In this document: piece by piece, positions 25,839 through 35,452 of the stretch | Layout of the letters: every line of letters begins with the position of its first letter | Numbering within the stretch: position 1 is the first letter of the stretch | DNA from: Chryseobacterium shigense | Lineage (GTDB): Bacteria > Bacteroidota > Bacteroidia > Flavobacteriales > Weeksellaceae | Length of the DNA: 64,000 bases | Direction of reading: 5' to 3' | Assembly (NCBI RefSeq): GCF_014207845.1 | Contig: NZ_JACHLC010000002.1 | Location: 124,001 to 188,000, forward strand | Notes under the pieces: generated by a model | What the model was told of the DNA's origin: nothing | The model's input: only the letters and a program-made list of their open reading frames with translations | The model's database searches: none | Program-made: the position numbers and the translations under genes

Positions 25839-27479
25839 ATGCTATCAAAAATAAATCCTAAACAAACCAACAGCTGGAAGGCCCTTGATGAACACTTTGC
25901 AGGTAACGACTTTGATCTCAGAAGTCTTTTCCAGTACAATCCTGACCGTTTTAACGAATTTTCTCTGCAGAAAGACAATTTCCTTTTTGATTATTCTAAA
26001 AACCTGATCGATGCAAGAACAAAAGAGCTTTTGCTTCAATTAGCCAATGAATGTCAGCTGAAAGATGCCATTTCCAAAATGTTTTCCGGTGATAAGATCA
26101 ATGAAACAGAAGGAAGAGCAGTTTTGCATACTGCTTTAAGAGATTTTTCCGATAAAGAGATCCTCGTAGACGGAGAAAATATCAAACCTCAGATTAAAAG
26201 CGTTCTCGATCATATGAAAGCTTTCTCTGAAAAAATTATTTCAGGGGAACACAAAGGCTTCAGCGGAAAAGAAATTACCGATGTCGTAAATATCGGGATC
26301 GGAGGTTCAGATCTTGGGCCTGTAATGGTTTGTTCAGCTTTAAAGCATTTCAAAACAAGATTAAACGTTCATTTCGTTTCAAATGTTGACGGTAACCACA
26401 TCGCGGAAACCGTTAAAACACTTGATCCTGAAACCACATTATTCATCATTGCTTCCAAAACCTTTACAACCCAGGAAACAATGACGAATGCCAATTCTGC
26501 AAAAGACTGGTTCCTGAAAGCAGGAAAAGAAGAAGACGTTGCCAAGCATTTCGTAGCTTTATCCACTAATATTGAAGAAGTTAAGAAATTCGGAATTGCA
26601 GAGGAGAATATTTTTGAGTTCTGGGACTGGGTAGGCGGAAGATATTCCCTTTGGAGTGCTATCGGCCTTAGCATTGTTCTCGCAGTAGGATATGATAATT
26701 TTGAGCAGCTTTTAAAAGGTGCCTATGATACAGACCAGCATTTCCAGACGGCTGATTTTTCAGAAAATGTTCCGGTTTTAATGGGACTTTTAGGAATCTG
26801 GTACCGTAATTTCTACGCAGCAACAAGCTATGCAATTCTTCCGTATTCTCAATACTTGGACAGGTTTGCAGCTTATCTTCAGCAGGGAGATATGGAAAGT
26901 AACGGAAAATGTGTTGACAGAAACGGTGAATTTGTAGAATATGAAACTGGACCTATCATCTGGGGCGAACCGGGAACCAACGGTCAGCATGCTTTCTACC
27001 AGTTGATTCACCAGGGAACGGAATTAATTCCGGCAGACTTTATTGCTTATGTGAAAAGCTGCAACGAGGTTTCTGACCACCAGCCTAAACTTTTGGCCAA
27101 CTTCTTTGCACAGACCGAGGCACTTGCATTCGGGAAATATGAAGAGGAAGTAGAAGAAGAATTAAGAAATGCCGGAAAATCTGAGGAAGAAATTGACAAA
27201 CTCTTAAACTTCAAGGTTTTCCATGGAAACACACCAACTAACTCTATATTATTCAACGAATTAACTCCTTTTTCATTAGGACAGTTAATTGCAATGTATG
27301 AGCATAAAATATTTGTTCAGGGTGTGATCTGGAATATTTTCAGCTTCGACCAGTTTGGTGTGGAATTAGGAAAAGTTTTAGCTAACAAAATCCTTCCGGA
27401 GCTTGAAAACAATGAGAAAATTAGTTCCCATGACAGCTCTACCAACGGACTTATTAATTATTATAAAGGAAATAAATAA
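25839..27479 (+). CDS. pgi: Glucose-6-phosphate isomerase
   Basis: 546 residues, long form like the E. coli enzyme. Family signatures include [17 protein letters not shown], the [17 protein letters not shown] phosphate-binding loop, [37 protein letters not shown] and [13 protein letters not shown] with the catalytic Lys. It interconverts glucose-6-phosphate and fructose-6-phosphate in the cytoplasm. The next gene, a methyltransferase, begins three bases after the stop codon, so they share an mRNA. Confidence 0.98.
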   Translation: MLSKINPKQTNSWKALDEHFAGNDFDLRSLFQYNPDRFNEFSLQKDNFLFDYSKNLIDARTKELLLQLANECQLKDAISKMFSGDKINETEGRAVLHTALRDFSDKEILVDGENIKPQIKSVLDHMKAFSEKIISGEHKGFSGKEITDVVNIGIGGSDLGPVMVCSALKHFKTRLNVHFVSNVDGNHIAETVKTLDPETTLFIIASKTFTTQETMTNANSAKDWFLKAGKEEDVAKHFVALSTNIEEVKKFGIAEENIFEFWDWVGGRYSLWSAIGLSIVLAVGYDNFEQLLKGAYDTDQHFQTADFSENVPVLMGLLGIWYRNFYAATSYAILPYSQYLDRFAAYLQQGDMESNGKCVDRNGEFVEYETGPIIWGEPGTNGQHAFYQLIHQGTELIPADFIAYVKSCNEVSDHQPKLLANFFAQTEALAFGKYEEEVEEELRNAGKSEEEIDKLLNFKVFHGNTPTNSILFNELTPFSLGQLIAMYEHKIFVQGVIWNIFSFDQFGVELGKVLANKILPELENNEKISSHDSSTNGLINYYKGNK

Positions 27480-27482
27480 CCG

Positions 27483-28307
27483 ATGTCTGTACTGCGGTCA
27501 TATTATTACAAACTTCCTCCCGGTCTCAGGCTTCTGGGAAGAAAGATCTACTATTTCCCTATAGATCTTTATAACGGACTTACAGGAAAAAGATCTGAAA
27601 ATGAGCCTAAAAAAGGTGACATTTATGTGGGAGGAAGCGATTTTATTCCTCACGGAATCCGTCAGGTAAATGCGCTTAAAAAATATATCGGACTGCAAAA
27701 CACAGATCATGTTCTGGACGTTGGATGCGGGATTGGCAGAACAGCAGTAGCCCTTACTGAGGTTATAGACAAAGGAACGTATGATGGTTTTGATGCCGTA
27801 GAAAAAGGAATCAGCTGGTGCAACAAACATATTGGCAGGAAACACCCGAATTTTAAATTCAAGTTTACACCCATTTATAATGATCTGTACAATACTTTCA
27901 GTCAGAAAGCGGAGAATTTTACATTTCCTTATATTGATGCACAGTTTGACAAAGCCTTTCTGTTCTCAGTTTTCACACATATGCAGATTCCCGAGATCAA
28001 AAGATACCTGAAAGAAATCAGCAGAGTGTTGAAAAATGACGGGCAGTGCCTGGCTACATTCTTTCTGTATGATGAAACAAAAAAAGAATTCGGAACAATG
28101 CCTTTTCCCCATCAGTATGAAGGTTACAGGCTTATGGATGATAAAGTGACTGCAGCCAATATTGCAGTAAGTATCCCATTACTGAATCAAATGGCTGCGG
28201 AAGCAGGACTAAAAGTAACCACTATACAGGAAGGATTCTGGAGAACCAATGTAGAAAAGGAAGGTGCTGATGAATTCCAGGATATTGTTGTATTCAATAA
28301 AATCTAA
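27483..28307 (+). CDS. Class I SAM-dependent methyltransferase
   Basis: 274 residues. SAM-binding motif I is HVLDVGCGIGRTAVAL (about 74-89), followed by the acidic loop DGFDAVEKGISWCN and the later DKAFLFSVFTHMQIPEIKRYLKEISRVLKNDGQCLATFFL, the standard order for methyltransf_11/25-type enzymes. The N-terminal LRLLGRKIYYFPIDLYNG segment is amphipathic. The substrate is not evident; coupling to pgi does not clarify it. Confidence 0.88.
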   Translation: MSVLRSYYYKLPPGLRLLGRKIYYFPIDLYNGLTGKRSENEPKKGDIYVGGSDFIPHGIRQVNALKKYIGLQNTDHVLDVGCGIGRTAVALTEVIDKGTYDGFDAVEKGISWCNKHIGRKHPNFKFKFTPIYNDLYNTFSQKAENFTFPYIDAQFDKAFLFSVFTHMQIPEIKRYLKEISRVLKNDGQCLATFFLYDETKKEFGTMPFPHQYEGYRLMDDKVTAANIAVSIPLLNQMAAEAGLKVTTIQEGFWRTNVEKEGADEFQDIVVFNKI

Positions 28308-28328
28308 ATAAAAGTAAAAAAAGTAAAA

Positions 28329-29213
28329 ATGGCAGAAATTCTTGACGGACTTAAAGTATCCAAAGAAATAAAAGCAGAAATCAAGGTTGAAGTTGAAAAA
28401 ATCCTTGAAAGCAAGAAAAGAGCACCGCATCTGGTGGCCATTCTTGTGGGTAACAACGGAGCAAGCAAGGCTTATGTAAATGCAAAAGTAAAAGATTGTG
28501 AAGAAGTAGGATTCCGCTCTTCTCTTTTGAAGTTCCCAAGCACTGTTTCCGAATCTGAACTTCTGGAAAAAATTGATGAACTAAATAAATCTAAAGAAGT
28601 AGACGGTTTCATTGTACAGCTTCCTTTACCAGACCAGATTGATCAGGAAAAAATCATCAACGCAATTGATCCGAGAAAGGACGTAGATGGTTTCCACCCT
28701 GAAAACTTCGGAAAAATGGCTTTGGAAATGGATACATTTTTACCTGCGACTCCGTTCGGAATTTTAACATTATTGGAAAGATATAATATTGAAACAAAAG
28801 GTAAAGACTGTGTAATTATCGGAAGAAGCAAGATTGTAGGAAGACCAATGAGTATCCTGATGGGAAGAAAAGATTTCCCGGGAAATTCAACCGTTACCCT
28901 TACACACTCTTATACCAAAGACATTGAAGAATATACTAAAAAAGCAGACATTGTAATTACCGCTTTGGGGGATCCTCATTTCTTAAAAGGGGATATGATC
29001 AAAGACGGAGCAGTAATTGTAGATGTAGGTATTACAAGAGTAGATGATGACTCTCCAAAGGGTTACTACCTTGCCGGTGATGTAGATTTCGACAGCTGTG
29101 CAGCCAAAGCAGGCTGGATTACACCCGTACCGGGAGGAGTAGGCCCCATGACCAGAGCCATGCTGATGAAAAACACCATCATTGCCTATAAAACTTCGGT
29201 CTATAACGACTAA
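28329..29213 (+). CDS. folD: Bifunctional methylenetetrahydrofolate dehydrogenase / methenyltetrahydrofolate cyclohydrolase
   Basis: 294 residues. Signature segments: ASKAYVNAKVKDCEEVGF with the catalytic Lys and Tyr, VDGFIVQLPLPDQID, the NADP site VIIGRSKIVGRPMSIL and the C-terminal PVPGGVGPMTRAML. FolD interconverts 5,10-methylene-, methenyl- and 10-formyl-tetrahydrofolate. It lies 21 bases after the methyltransferase gene and 7 bases before queE, so it is in the same run of genes. Confidence 0.98.
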   Translation: MAEILDGLKVSKEIKAEIKVEVEKILESKKRAPHLVAILVGNNGASKAYVNAKVKDCEEVGFRSSLLKFPSTVSESELLEKIDELNKSKEVDGFIVQLPLPDQIDQEKIINAIDPRKDVDGFHPENFGKMALEMDTFLPATPFGILTLLERYNIETKGKDCVIIGRSKIVGRPMSILMGRKDFPGNSTVTLTHSYTKDIEEYTKKADIVITALGDPHFLKGDMIKDGAVIVDVGITRVDDDSPKGYYLAGDVDFDSCAAKAGWITPVPGGVGPMTRAMLMKNTIIAYKTSVYND

Positions 29214-29220
29214 TTTTAAA

Positions 29221-29850
29221 ATGAACAAAGAAGAAGATATTTTATTAAAAGAAGGTAAAATGCTCCCTGTTATGGAGCATTTTTACACTCTACAGGGAGA
29301 AGGCGCACACACCGGAAAAGCATCCTATTTCATCAGATTGGGAGGCTGCGATGTCGGGTGCCACTGGTGCGATGTAAAAGAAAGCTGGGACCCTAACTTA
29401 CATCCGTTAATGAATGCGGAAGACATTGCAGAAACAGCTGCAAAACACTGTAAAACAATTGTTTTAACAGGTGGTGAACCATTGATGTGGAACCTGGACA
29501 TTTTAACATCCAAGTTAAAAGAATTGGGATGCACCATCCATATTGAGACTTCAGGTGCCTATCCTATGAGCGGGCAGATCGACTGGATCACCCTTTCACC
29601 TAAAAAAACAGGACTTCCGAAAGAAGAGATCTATAAAAAAGCAAGCGAGCTGAAAGTAATTATATTCAATCAGCATGATTTTACCTTTGCACAGGAGCAG
29701 GCCGCAAAAGTTTCTGAAAACTGCAGGCTGTATATGCAGAGCGAATGGAGCAAACGCGACGAAATGTATCCGAAGATCACCGATTTTATTTTAGCCCATC
29801 CGGAATGGCAGGCTTCAGTTCAGACCCATAAATACCTGAATATACCGTAA
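29221..29850 (+). CDS. queE: 7-carboxy-7-deazaguanine synthase
   Basis: 209 residues from ATG 29221 (MNKEEDILLKEG). An earlier in-frame ATG at 29182 would overlap folD and is rejected. The radical-SAM cluster motif is RLGGCDVGCHWCD (CX3CX2C), the GGE motif appears as LTGGEPLMW, and FYTLQGEGAHTGKASYFIRL and the closing VQTHKYLNIP are typical of QueE. It makes 7-carboxy-7-deazaguanine from 6-carboxytetrahydropterin in the preQ0/queuosine pathway. The other queuosine genes are not in this window. Confidence 0.96.
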   Translation: MNKEEDILLKEGKMLPVMEHFYTLQGEGAHTGKASYFIRLGGCDVGCHWCDVKESWDPNLHPLMNAEDIAETAAKHCKTIVLTGGEPLMWNLDILTSKLKELGCTIHIETSGAYPMSGQIDWITLSPKKTGLPKEEIYKKASELKVIIFNQHDFTFAQEQAAKVSENCRLYMQSEWSKRDEMYPKITDFILAHPEWQASVQTHKYLNIP

Positions 29851-29894
29851 AAATACGTACATTAGCCCTCCTTATCTGTTATAACACCAAATAG

Positions 29895-31265
29895 ATGCAA
29901 AGAATTCGATATTCCAGATACCTGAAATCGATCATTATTTTGCTTGACCTTCTGGTTATAGCATCTATTTTTATATTCTTTTTTATAAGCAGGAACGAAG
30001 ACTTAAGATATCATGAAGAAACCTGGTATCAGAATATTTTTTCCCTGGCATTACTGTTTTTGTTCTGGATGTTGCTGAGCGGCAGAACAAAAATTTATAA
30101 TGTCCAGAGGAATCTTACTTACACCCTGTTTATGGAACGGCTCCTGATTCATTTCCTATTTTTTATTTTGGGAGTGCTTCTTATTGCAAAAGTGAGCAAA
30201 AACGTATTCTTTAATTCAGATATTTACTGGCTTTCGTTTTACCTTTTTTTCTTTATTTTTCTGGCCAAATCGGTTATTTATTTTTCCATAAAATATTTCC
30301 GTTCATTGGGGATCAATTACAGAAATGTTATGTTCCTGGGAGAAACAGGCTCTACTGAAATTCTAAAGAATATCTTTAAAGACAGAAAAGATTACGGATA
30401 TAAGATTTTTGAATATGAAAATCCGGATATCAGTTCGAACAGCTTAGTAGAATTCTGGAAGAAAAATGGAATTCATACTCTGTTTTTATCTACAGAAAAT
30501 ACCTTCACAGAAAGTGTGGAAGCTGAAATTTTCAAACTGGCAGAAGACAATAAAGTTCATGTTTCACTGATTCCCAGCATTACACAAAGCGATTTTTTCC
30601 TGTATGACCTTGGGTATATTCAGACTCAGCCGGTTCTCAGCCAGGCAAAATATCCTTTGGATTATTACTCTAATTTCCTGGTTAAAAGGGTTTTTGATAT
30701 TGTCTTTTCTATTACAATACTTGTTTTGATCTGTTCCTGGTTATTTCCCATTATTTCTATTCTGATAAAAATATCCTCTAAAGGGCCTGTGTTTTTCGTC
30801 CAAAAAAGATACGGTTTTCACGAAGAAGTATTTTCCTGCATCAAATTCAGGACAATGATCGTTAATGAAGAATCTGCGACCAAAACTACAGAAGAAAATG
30901 ATACCCGGATCACAAAAATCGGGAAATTCCTTAGAAAGACCAGCCTTGATGAGCTCCCCCAGTTTATCAATGTACTGAAGGGGGAAATGTCTATTGTAGG
31001 GCCACGTCCGCATATGCTGGCTGTTGATAATTTCTATAAACCCAAAATAGGAAGGTATATTTTAAGAAGTGTGGTAGCCCCGGGTATTACGGGCCTTGCT
31101 CAGGTAAGCGGGCTGCGCGGAGACTATGGAGATGTAGAGGTGGAAATGAAAAAACGTATTCTTGCAGACACATTCTATGTAAGAAACTGGAGCTTTGTGC
31201 TGGATCTGGTGATTATTTTAAAAACCGTTTTTTTAGTCATCGGCGGCGATAAAAATGCAAAATAA
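29895..31265 (+). CDS. Exopolysaccharide-type polyprenyl-phosphate sugar transferase (WcaJ/WbaP-like)
   Basis: 456 residues. Four N-terminal membrane helices and a Rossmann-like CoA-binding-type domain (VMFLGETGSTEILKNIFK) lead to the catalytic bacterial sugar-transferase domain from about 255 on. Visible there are VKRVFDIVFSITILVLI, SKGPVFFVQKRYGF, CIKFRTM, TSLDELPQFINVLKGEMSIVGPRPH and the APGITGLAQVSGLRG loop. Such enzymes load the first sugar-1-phosphate onto undecaprenyl phosphate and start capsule, O-antigen or exopolysaccharide repeat units. It stands apart from other glycan genes. Confidence 0.92.
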   Translation: MQRIRYSRYLKSIIILLDLLVIASIFIFFFISRNEDLRYHEETWYQNIFSLALLFLFWMLLSGRTKIYNVQRNLTYTLFMERLLIHFLFFILGVLLIAKVSKNVFFNSDIYWLSFYLFFFIFLAKSVIYFSIKYFRSLGINYRNVMFLGETGSTEILKNIFKDRKDYGYKIFEYENPDISSNSLVEFWKKNGIHTLFLSTENTFTESVEAEIFKLAEDNKVHVSLIPSITQSDFFLYDLGYIQTQPVLSQAKYPLDYYSNFLVKRVFDIVFSITILVLICSWLFPIISILIKISSKGPVFFVQKRYGFHEEVFSCIKFRTMIVNEESATKTTEENDTRITKIGKFLRKTSLDELPQFINVLKGEMSIVGPRPHMLAVDNFYKPKIGRYILRSVVAPGITGLAQVSGLRGDYGDVEVEMKKRILADTFYVRNWSFVLDLVIILKTVFLVIGGDKNAK

Positions 31266-31383
31266 ACCAAACAAAAGGCTAAGATGAAGATTGAGGAATC
31301 ATATTTGCTTCTAAGCTTAAATAAACCTCAGGTGTTCGCAGAGGCTTAACCTTAATTAAATAAAAAAAGTCTAATTTAGCAGC

Positions 31384-32136
31384 ATGTTAAAAAAGTTTTT
31401 CACAGCGGTAGGAGAATACATTATTCTTCTGGGTAAATCCTTACAGAAACCTCAGAAAATGAGGGTTTTTTGGAAGCTGTTTATGAGAGAAATTAATGAT
31501 CTGGGTGTCAATTCTTTTGGACTCGTGATCTTCACTTCTATATTTGTGGGAGCCGTAGTTGCTATCCAGATGTTCAACAACTTTGATTCTTCCTCTTTTC
31601 CTATTCCTCCCTCTTTTGTAGGATATGCTACCAAAGCTGTTCTGGTGCTGGAATTTTCCCCAACCATTATCAGTCTTATCTTAGCGGGTAAAGTAGGATC
31701 ATATATTGCATCAAGTATAGGAACCATGAGGGTTTCCGAGCAAATTGACGCACTGGACATTATGGGAGTAAACTCTCCGAACTTCCTGATATTTCCCAAA
31801 ATCATTGCCTGTGTTATTTTCAATCCTTTGCTGATTGCCATCAGTATTGTATTCGGTATTGGCGGCGGATATCTGGCCGGTATTCTGACCGGAAACTGGA
31901 CAGAAAATGATTATATCGTAGGTATCCAGATGTATATGCCCAATTTATTTGTGTTCTATGCATTTTTAAAAACCATTGTATTTGCTTTTATTATTGCTAC
32001 GGTGCCTTCCTATTTCGGATATAATGTAAAAGGAGGATCTCTGGAAGTAGGTAGAGCCAGTACACAGGCTGTGGTATGGACTATGGTATTTATTATCATT
32101 TCTGAATTAATTTTAACCCAATTAATATTAAGCTGA
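31384..32136 (+). CDS. MlaE-family ABC lipid transporter permease
   Basis: 250 residues with five or six membrane helices. The SFGLVIFTSIFVGAVVAIQMF and LEFSPTIISLILAGKVGSYIASSIGTMRVSEQIDALDIMGVN segments are diagnostic for the MlaE/YrbE permease domain. It forms the membrane part of an MCE system that moves phospholipid between membranes. Its stop codon overlaps the start of the ATPase gene. The substrate-binding MCE protein is probably the MlaD-like one at 13.5-14.5 kb. Confidence 0.94.
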   Translation: MLKKFFTAVGEYIILLGKSLQKPQKMRVFWKLFMREINDLGVNSFGLVIFTSIFVGAVVAIQMFNNFDSSSFPIPPSFVGYATKAVLVLEFSPTIISLILAGKVGSYIASSIGTMRVSEQIDALDIMGVNSPNFLIFPKIIACVIFNPLLIAISIVFGIGGGYLAGILTGNWTENDYIVGIQMYMPNLFVFYAFLKTIVFAFIIATVPSYFGYNVKGGSLEVGRASTQAVVWTMVFIIISELILTQLILS

Positions 32137-32951
32137 TGATTGAGGTAAAAGATCTTAAGAAGAGTTTTGACGATGTTGAAGTACTTAAGGGAATTTCAAC
32201 TTCTTTTGACAAAGGAAAGGTAAATCTGATCATCGGACAGAGTGGCTCGGGGAAAACAGTTTTCCTGAAAAGCTTACTGAATGTTTATCAGCCTTCATCA
32301 GGTGAAATCCTTTTTGACGGCAGAGATATCAATACAATGACCCGGGACGAGAAACAGCACCTCCGTTCAGAAATCGGGACCGTATTTCAGGGCAGCGCCC
32401 TCTTCGACTCCCTAACAGTGGAAGAGAATATCATGTTCCCGCTGGATATGTTTACCAACCTGACGTTCAGAGAAAAAAAGAAAAGAGTATTTGAAGTAAT
32501 AGGCAGGGTGCATCTTGATAAGGCAGGAAGAAAATTCCCATCCGAAATTTCCGGCGGAATGCAGAAACGTGTCGCCATCGCAAGAGCCATTGTGAACAAC
32601 CCGAAGTACCTTTTCTGTGACGAACCGAACTCCGGCCTCGACCCTTATACTTCCAATGTAATTGATGATCTTCTTCTTGAAATCACCAAAGAATATAATA
32701 CAACAACCATCATCAATACCCACGATATGAATTCCGTGATGACGATTGGTGAGAAAATTGTATACCTGAGGTTAGGCATTAAGGAATGGGAAGGAAACAA
32801 GGACATTCTGATCACGGCAGGCAATAAAAATCTTATTGACTTCGTTTATTCTTCAGAACTGTTTAAAGAACTGAGAGAATATTTACTTGAAAATAATAAA
32901 ACGATTGAAAATACAATCACTAAAATAGATGATAATGAAAAAGGTACTTAG
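32136..32951 (+). CDS. MlaF-family ABC lipid transporter ATP-binding protein
   Basis: 271 residues. Walker A GQSGSGKTVFL (about 34-44), Q-loop VFQGSALFDSLTVEENI, signature SGGMQKRVAIARAI, Walker B YLFCDEPNSGLDP and the switch His in INTHDM are all intact. The Mla-type insertion GSALFDSLTVEENIMFPLD is present. One base overlaps the stop of the permease gene, and it overlaps the start of the barrel protein by 17 bases. Confidence 0.95.
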   Translation: MIEVKDLKKSFDDVEVLKGISTSFDKGKVNLIIGQSGSGKTVFLKSLLNVYQPSSGEILFDGRDINTMTRDEKQHLRSEIGTVFQGSALFDSLTVEENIMFPLDMFTNLTFREKKKRVFEVIGRVHLDKAGRKFPSEISGGMQKRVAIARAIVNNPKYLFCDEPNSGLDPYTSNVIDDLLLEITKEYNTTTIINTHDMNSVMTIGEKIVYLRLGIKEWEGNKDILITAGNKNLIDFVYSSELFKELREYLLENNKTIENTITKIDDNEKGT

Positions 32952-33549
32952 TATAGCATTAATCGGGTTTTCAATGTTTGCTTCCGCGCAGATTTCTCTG
33001 GCAGGAAAAGCAAATTTAATATTCCCTACAGGTTCTCCCTCCTGGAAAAACATTAAAGGAACGGTAAATGACGCAATTGAAGGAACAGGAAAAAATAATG
33101 CTGGGTTTAACGTAGGACTGTCATTAAAAGTAGGGCTTCCGGGTTCATTATATGTAATGCCTGAATTATACTACACCCACTTCAAAAATGAATTTACTGC
33201 GGAAAATACTACTTTTGATGTAAAGAGCAACCGTCTTGATATGCCTGTTTTATTAGGCTATAACCTTTTAGGAAATATGCTTGGAGTTTTTGTAGGACCG
33301 GTTGCCAGCTATAATCTAAGCAAAGACAATACCTACAATGATTTCAAAGAAAATGTGAAAAACAACTTCACCGTAGGTTACCAGTTAGGGGCACAGCTTG
33401 AAATCAAAAAACTGATTATCAATGCAAGATACGAAGGAGCATTCAGCAAGGATGAAAGAAATTTTATCAATAAGGTTTCAGACTCGGAAATCAGATATGA
33501 CAACAGGCCTAATCTATTCTTAGTAGGCGTAGGTTACAGGTTTAAATAA
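32935..33549 (+). CDS. Outer-membrane beta-barrel protein (PorT/OmpA-barrel type)
   Basis: 204 residues from ATG 32935 (MKKVLSIALIGFSMFASAQ, signal peptide ending in AQ); an ATG six bases earlier is also possible. The mature part alternates hydrophobic and polar residues as in eight-stranded barrels (SLKVGLPGSLYVMPELYYTHF, RLDMPVLLGYNLLGNMLGVFVGPVASYN, FTVGYQLGAQLEIKKLIINARYEGAF) and ends in VGVGYRFK, with a C-terminal aromatic motif. Overlap with the MlaF gene suggests that it might be the outer-membrane partner of the lipid transporter; this is an inference from gene order. Confidence 0.83.
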   Translation: MKKVLSIALIGFSMFASAQISLAGKANLIFPTGSPSWKNIKGTVNDAIEGTGKNNAGFNVGLSLKVGLPGSLYVMPELYYTHFKNEFTAENTTFDVKSNRLDMPVLLGYNLLGNMLGVFVGPVASYNLSKDNTYNDFKENVKNNFTVGYQLGAQLEIKKLIINARYEGAFSKDERNFINKVSDSEIRYDNRPNLFLVGVGYRFK

Positions 33550-33567
33550 TTTGAAAATAACACTATA

Positions 33568-33604
33568 GAAAAACCCTCAAAATTTTAAATTTGAGGGTTT
33601 TGAT
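33568..33604. terminator. Bidirectional terminator
   Basis: Perfect 11-base arms 33571-33581 and 33590-33600 (AAACCCTCAAA type) with A- and T-runs on both sides. The 3' end of the minus-strand gene reaches into it. Confidence 0.9.
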
Positions 33605-33893
33605 TTTTCTGAAGTTCTGCTTCACGCCTGGCAATTTCTGCTGCCTGCTTTTCCAGTTCTTCTTTTTCTTTCTGCAGCTGTTTGAATTCTTTCTTTTTCT
33701 CTTCAGCCTTTATTGCGCTTCCTTTGCTTACATACCCTACCATGCCCCCTATAATAAGGCCAATCCCCACTCCGGCCATCACTCCCATCATGTGTGAGAT
33801 GGTAATTCCACCTACCGTAAAATCAGTAGTCAGATAAAAAAGCAATGCCGAAACGGCGAGCAGTATAAGTCCGGTAATTGATAAACTTTTCAT
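33585..33893 (-). CDS. Small two-helix membrane protein with C-terminal coiled coil
   Basis: 102 residues: two membrane helices (about 4-22 and 34-56, the second very Gly-rich: MMGVMAGVGIGLIIGGMVGYV) and a charged, heptad-like helix at 62-95 (KAEEKKKEFKQLQKEKEELE). No known domain. It is a convergent neighbour of the barrel-protein gene, with the last codons located in the terminator stem. Confidence 0.78.
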   Translation of the reverse strand: MKSLSITGLILLAVSALLFYLTTDFTVGGITISHMMGVMAGVGIGLIIGGMVGYVSKGSAIKAEEKKKEFKQLQKEKEELEKQAAEIARREAELQKNQNPQI

Positions 33894-33984
33894 AAATATG
33901 TGTTTAGTGGTTTATATTGAAAAAGCCTTACCCAATTTAGTGAAAAATTAAATAAGGCTCTATACAAGATTAAATTCTGACTTA

Positions 33985-34791
33985 TTATATTTTCCCTCCG
34001 GCTGCTTTATAATATTCCAGAGCTTTCGGAAGGTTTTTATTGATATCCGAAATCCTTGTTTCCGGATTCGGGTGGGTAGATAAGAATTCAGGCTGTCTCG
34101 CTCCTGACGATGCACCTTCCATTCTGTTCCAGAAAGGTATAGCCTCTCTCGGATCGTATCCTGCCATAGACATCAGGTACAATCCCATCTGGTCTGCCTC
34201 TGATTCCTGGTTTCTTCCATATTTCAAAAGGGCTACCTGCGACCCGATAGGATATACTTTTTCAAAAATACCGGCCCACTGTGAATTGGAAATTGTTCCC
34301 CCTAAAATAGAACCTCCGTACTGGGCTACCATAGCCTGGGAAATCCTTTCATTACCATGTCCGGCCAAAGCGTGTGAAACTTCGTGCCCCATTACTACCG
34401 CAAGACCATTGTCGTTTTTTGTAACAGGAAGAATCCCTGTATAAACGGCCACTTTTCCACCAGGCATACACCAGGCATTCAGTTCGTTGCTCTGTATAAG
34501 GTTGAACTCCCAGTTATAGTTTGCAAGATCTGCAGATCTCCCGATACTTTGGTAATATCTTTCTGCTGCACTTTTTATTCTGCTTCCTACACTCGCTATC
34601 TTTTTTGCATCTGCAGTTCCTGATATAATTTTAGATTTAGACAATGTCGTTTTATATTCCTGAGCAGACATTGTCATTATTTCCGAATTATTGGCAATCT
34701 GTAATGAAGATCTGCCTGTAATTGGGTTAGTAGTACAAGCTACAGTCGACAAAGCAACTGCTCCTATTCCTAATAGATGTGTAAATTTCAT
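33985..34791 (-). CDS. M48-family zinc metallopeptidase, lipoprotein (LoiP/YcaL-like)
   Basis: 268 residues. Signal with lipobox LSTVACTTNPITGRSSLQI, a common opening for this group. The zinc motif is MGHEVSHALAGHGNER and the third ligand lies in RNQESEADQMGLYLMSMAGYDP; FLSTHPNPETRISDI near the C-terminus is also characteristic. Such peptidases act in outer-membrane quality control in the periplasm. It is divergent from the DUF4251-like gene. Confidence 0.94.
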   Translation of the reverse strand: MKFTHLLGIGAVALSTVACTTNPITGRSSLQIANNSEIMTMSAQEYKTTLSKSKIISGTADAKKIASVGSRIKSAAERYYQSIGRSADLANYNWEFNLIQSNELNAWCMPGGKVAVYTGILPVTKNDNGLAVVMGHEVSHALAGHGNERISQAMVAQYGGSILGGTISNSQWAGIFEKVYPIGSQVALLKYGRNQESEADQMGLYLMSMAGYDPREAIPFWNRMEGASSGARQPEFLSTHPNPETRISDINKNLPKALEYYKAAGGKI

Positions 34792-34853
34792 AGTTGTTTG
34801 AGTGTTAATGATTCAACATTTACAATTTTTATTCCAAAATGATTCAGAAGGAA

Positions 34854-34861
34854 TATATTTG
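34854..34861 (+). promoter_or_regulatory. -7 box for the DUF4251-like gene
   Basis: TATATTTG, exact TAnnTTTG, 40 bases before the chosen start at 34901. It lies inside a longer frame that opens at 34802, which supports the shorter protein. Confidence 0.5.
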
Positions 34862-34900
34862 CATACAATTTGCTATTTAAATTTAACAATTATTACGGTT

Positions 34901-35452
34901 ATGAAAAAGTATATTTCATTTATATTTATTTTTGGATTTCTTTTTTTCTTCCAAAGCTGTTCGTCTCAGGCTTCAATAGACTCCAAAACAGTTGATGCAC
35001 TTGTAGATTCCCAGGAATTTACGTTTCATGCACAAAGGGCAAATCCTATGAACTATGAGGTAATTAACATAATGGGTTCTATCCAGAATGCGCCGTCTAC
35101 GAGAATGCTTCAGCTGGACGGAGAGAACTATACCATAGAGCTTAAAAAAAATAACCTGGAAGTAGTTCTTCCCTATTTTGGAAGAATGTTTACTCCATCA
35201 TACAATACAGCTGATAACAGCTACCGCTTTACATCAAAAGATTTTACCGTAAATAAATCTCAAAATAAAAAAGGAAACTGGACTTTAAAAATTAAGCCCA
35301 ATGATAAGAGAAATGTGGATGAAATTAACATAGAAGTCTTTAAAAACGGCAAAGCATTTGTTTCTATGAGAAGTAACGACAGACAGCCGATTACGTATGA
35401 CGGCTATATTTCAAAGAATGATGCACCTCAGAAAGAAAATGAAAAGCTTTAG
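34901..35452 (+). CDS. DUF4251-like lipoprotein
   Basis: 183 residues from ATG 34901 (MKKYISFIFIFGFLFFFQSCSS). A longer frame from 34802 has no signal peptide and includes the promoter, so it is rejected. After the lipobox the sequence FTFHAQRANPMNYEV, a typical DUF4251 opening, leads to an all-beta domain with LPYFGRMFTPSYN. DUF4251 proteins are common, uncharacterised lipoproteins of Bacteroidota. The last four bases overlap the stop of the convergent meaB gene. Confidence 0.82.
   Translation: MKKYISFIFIFGFLFFFQSCSSQASIDSKTVDALVDSQEFTFHAQRANPMNYEVINIMGSIQNAPSTRMLQLDGENYTIELKKNNLEVVLPYFGRMFTPSYNTADNSYRFTSKDFTVNKSQNKKGNWTLKIKPNDKRNVDEINIEVFKNGKAFVSMRSNDRQPITYDGYISKNDAPQKENEKL

Noticed and set aside
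29182..29220. queE start at 29182 overlapping folD
   Set aside because: The ATG at 29221 gives the normal QueE N-terminus and removes the overlap.
34802..34900. Longer start for the DUF4251-like protein
   Set aside because: It would contain the promoter box and lose the lipoprotein signal that begins at 34901.
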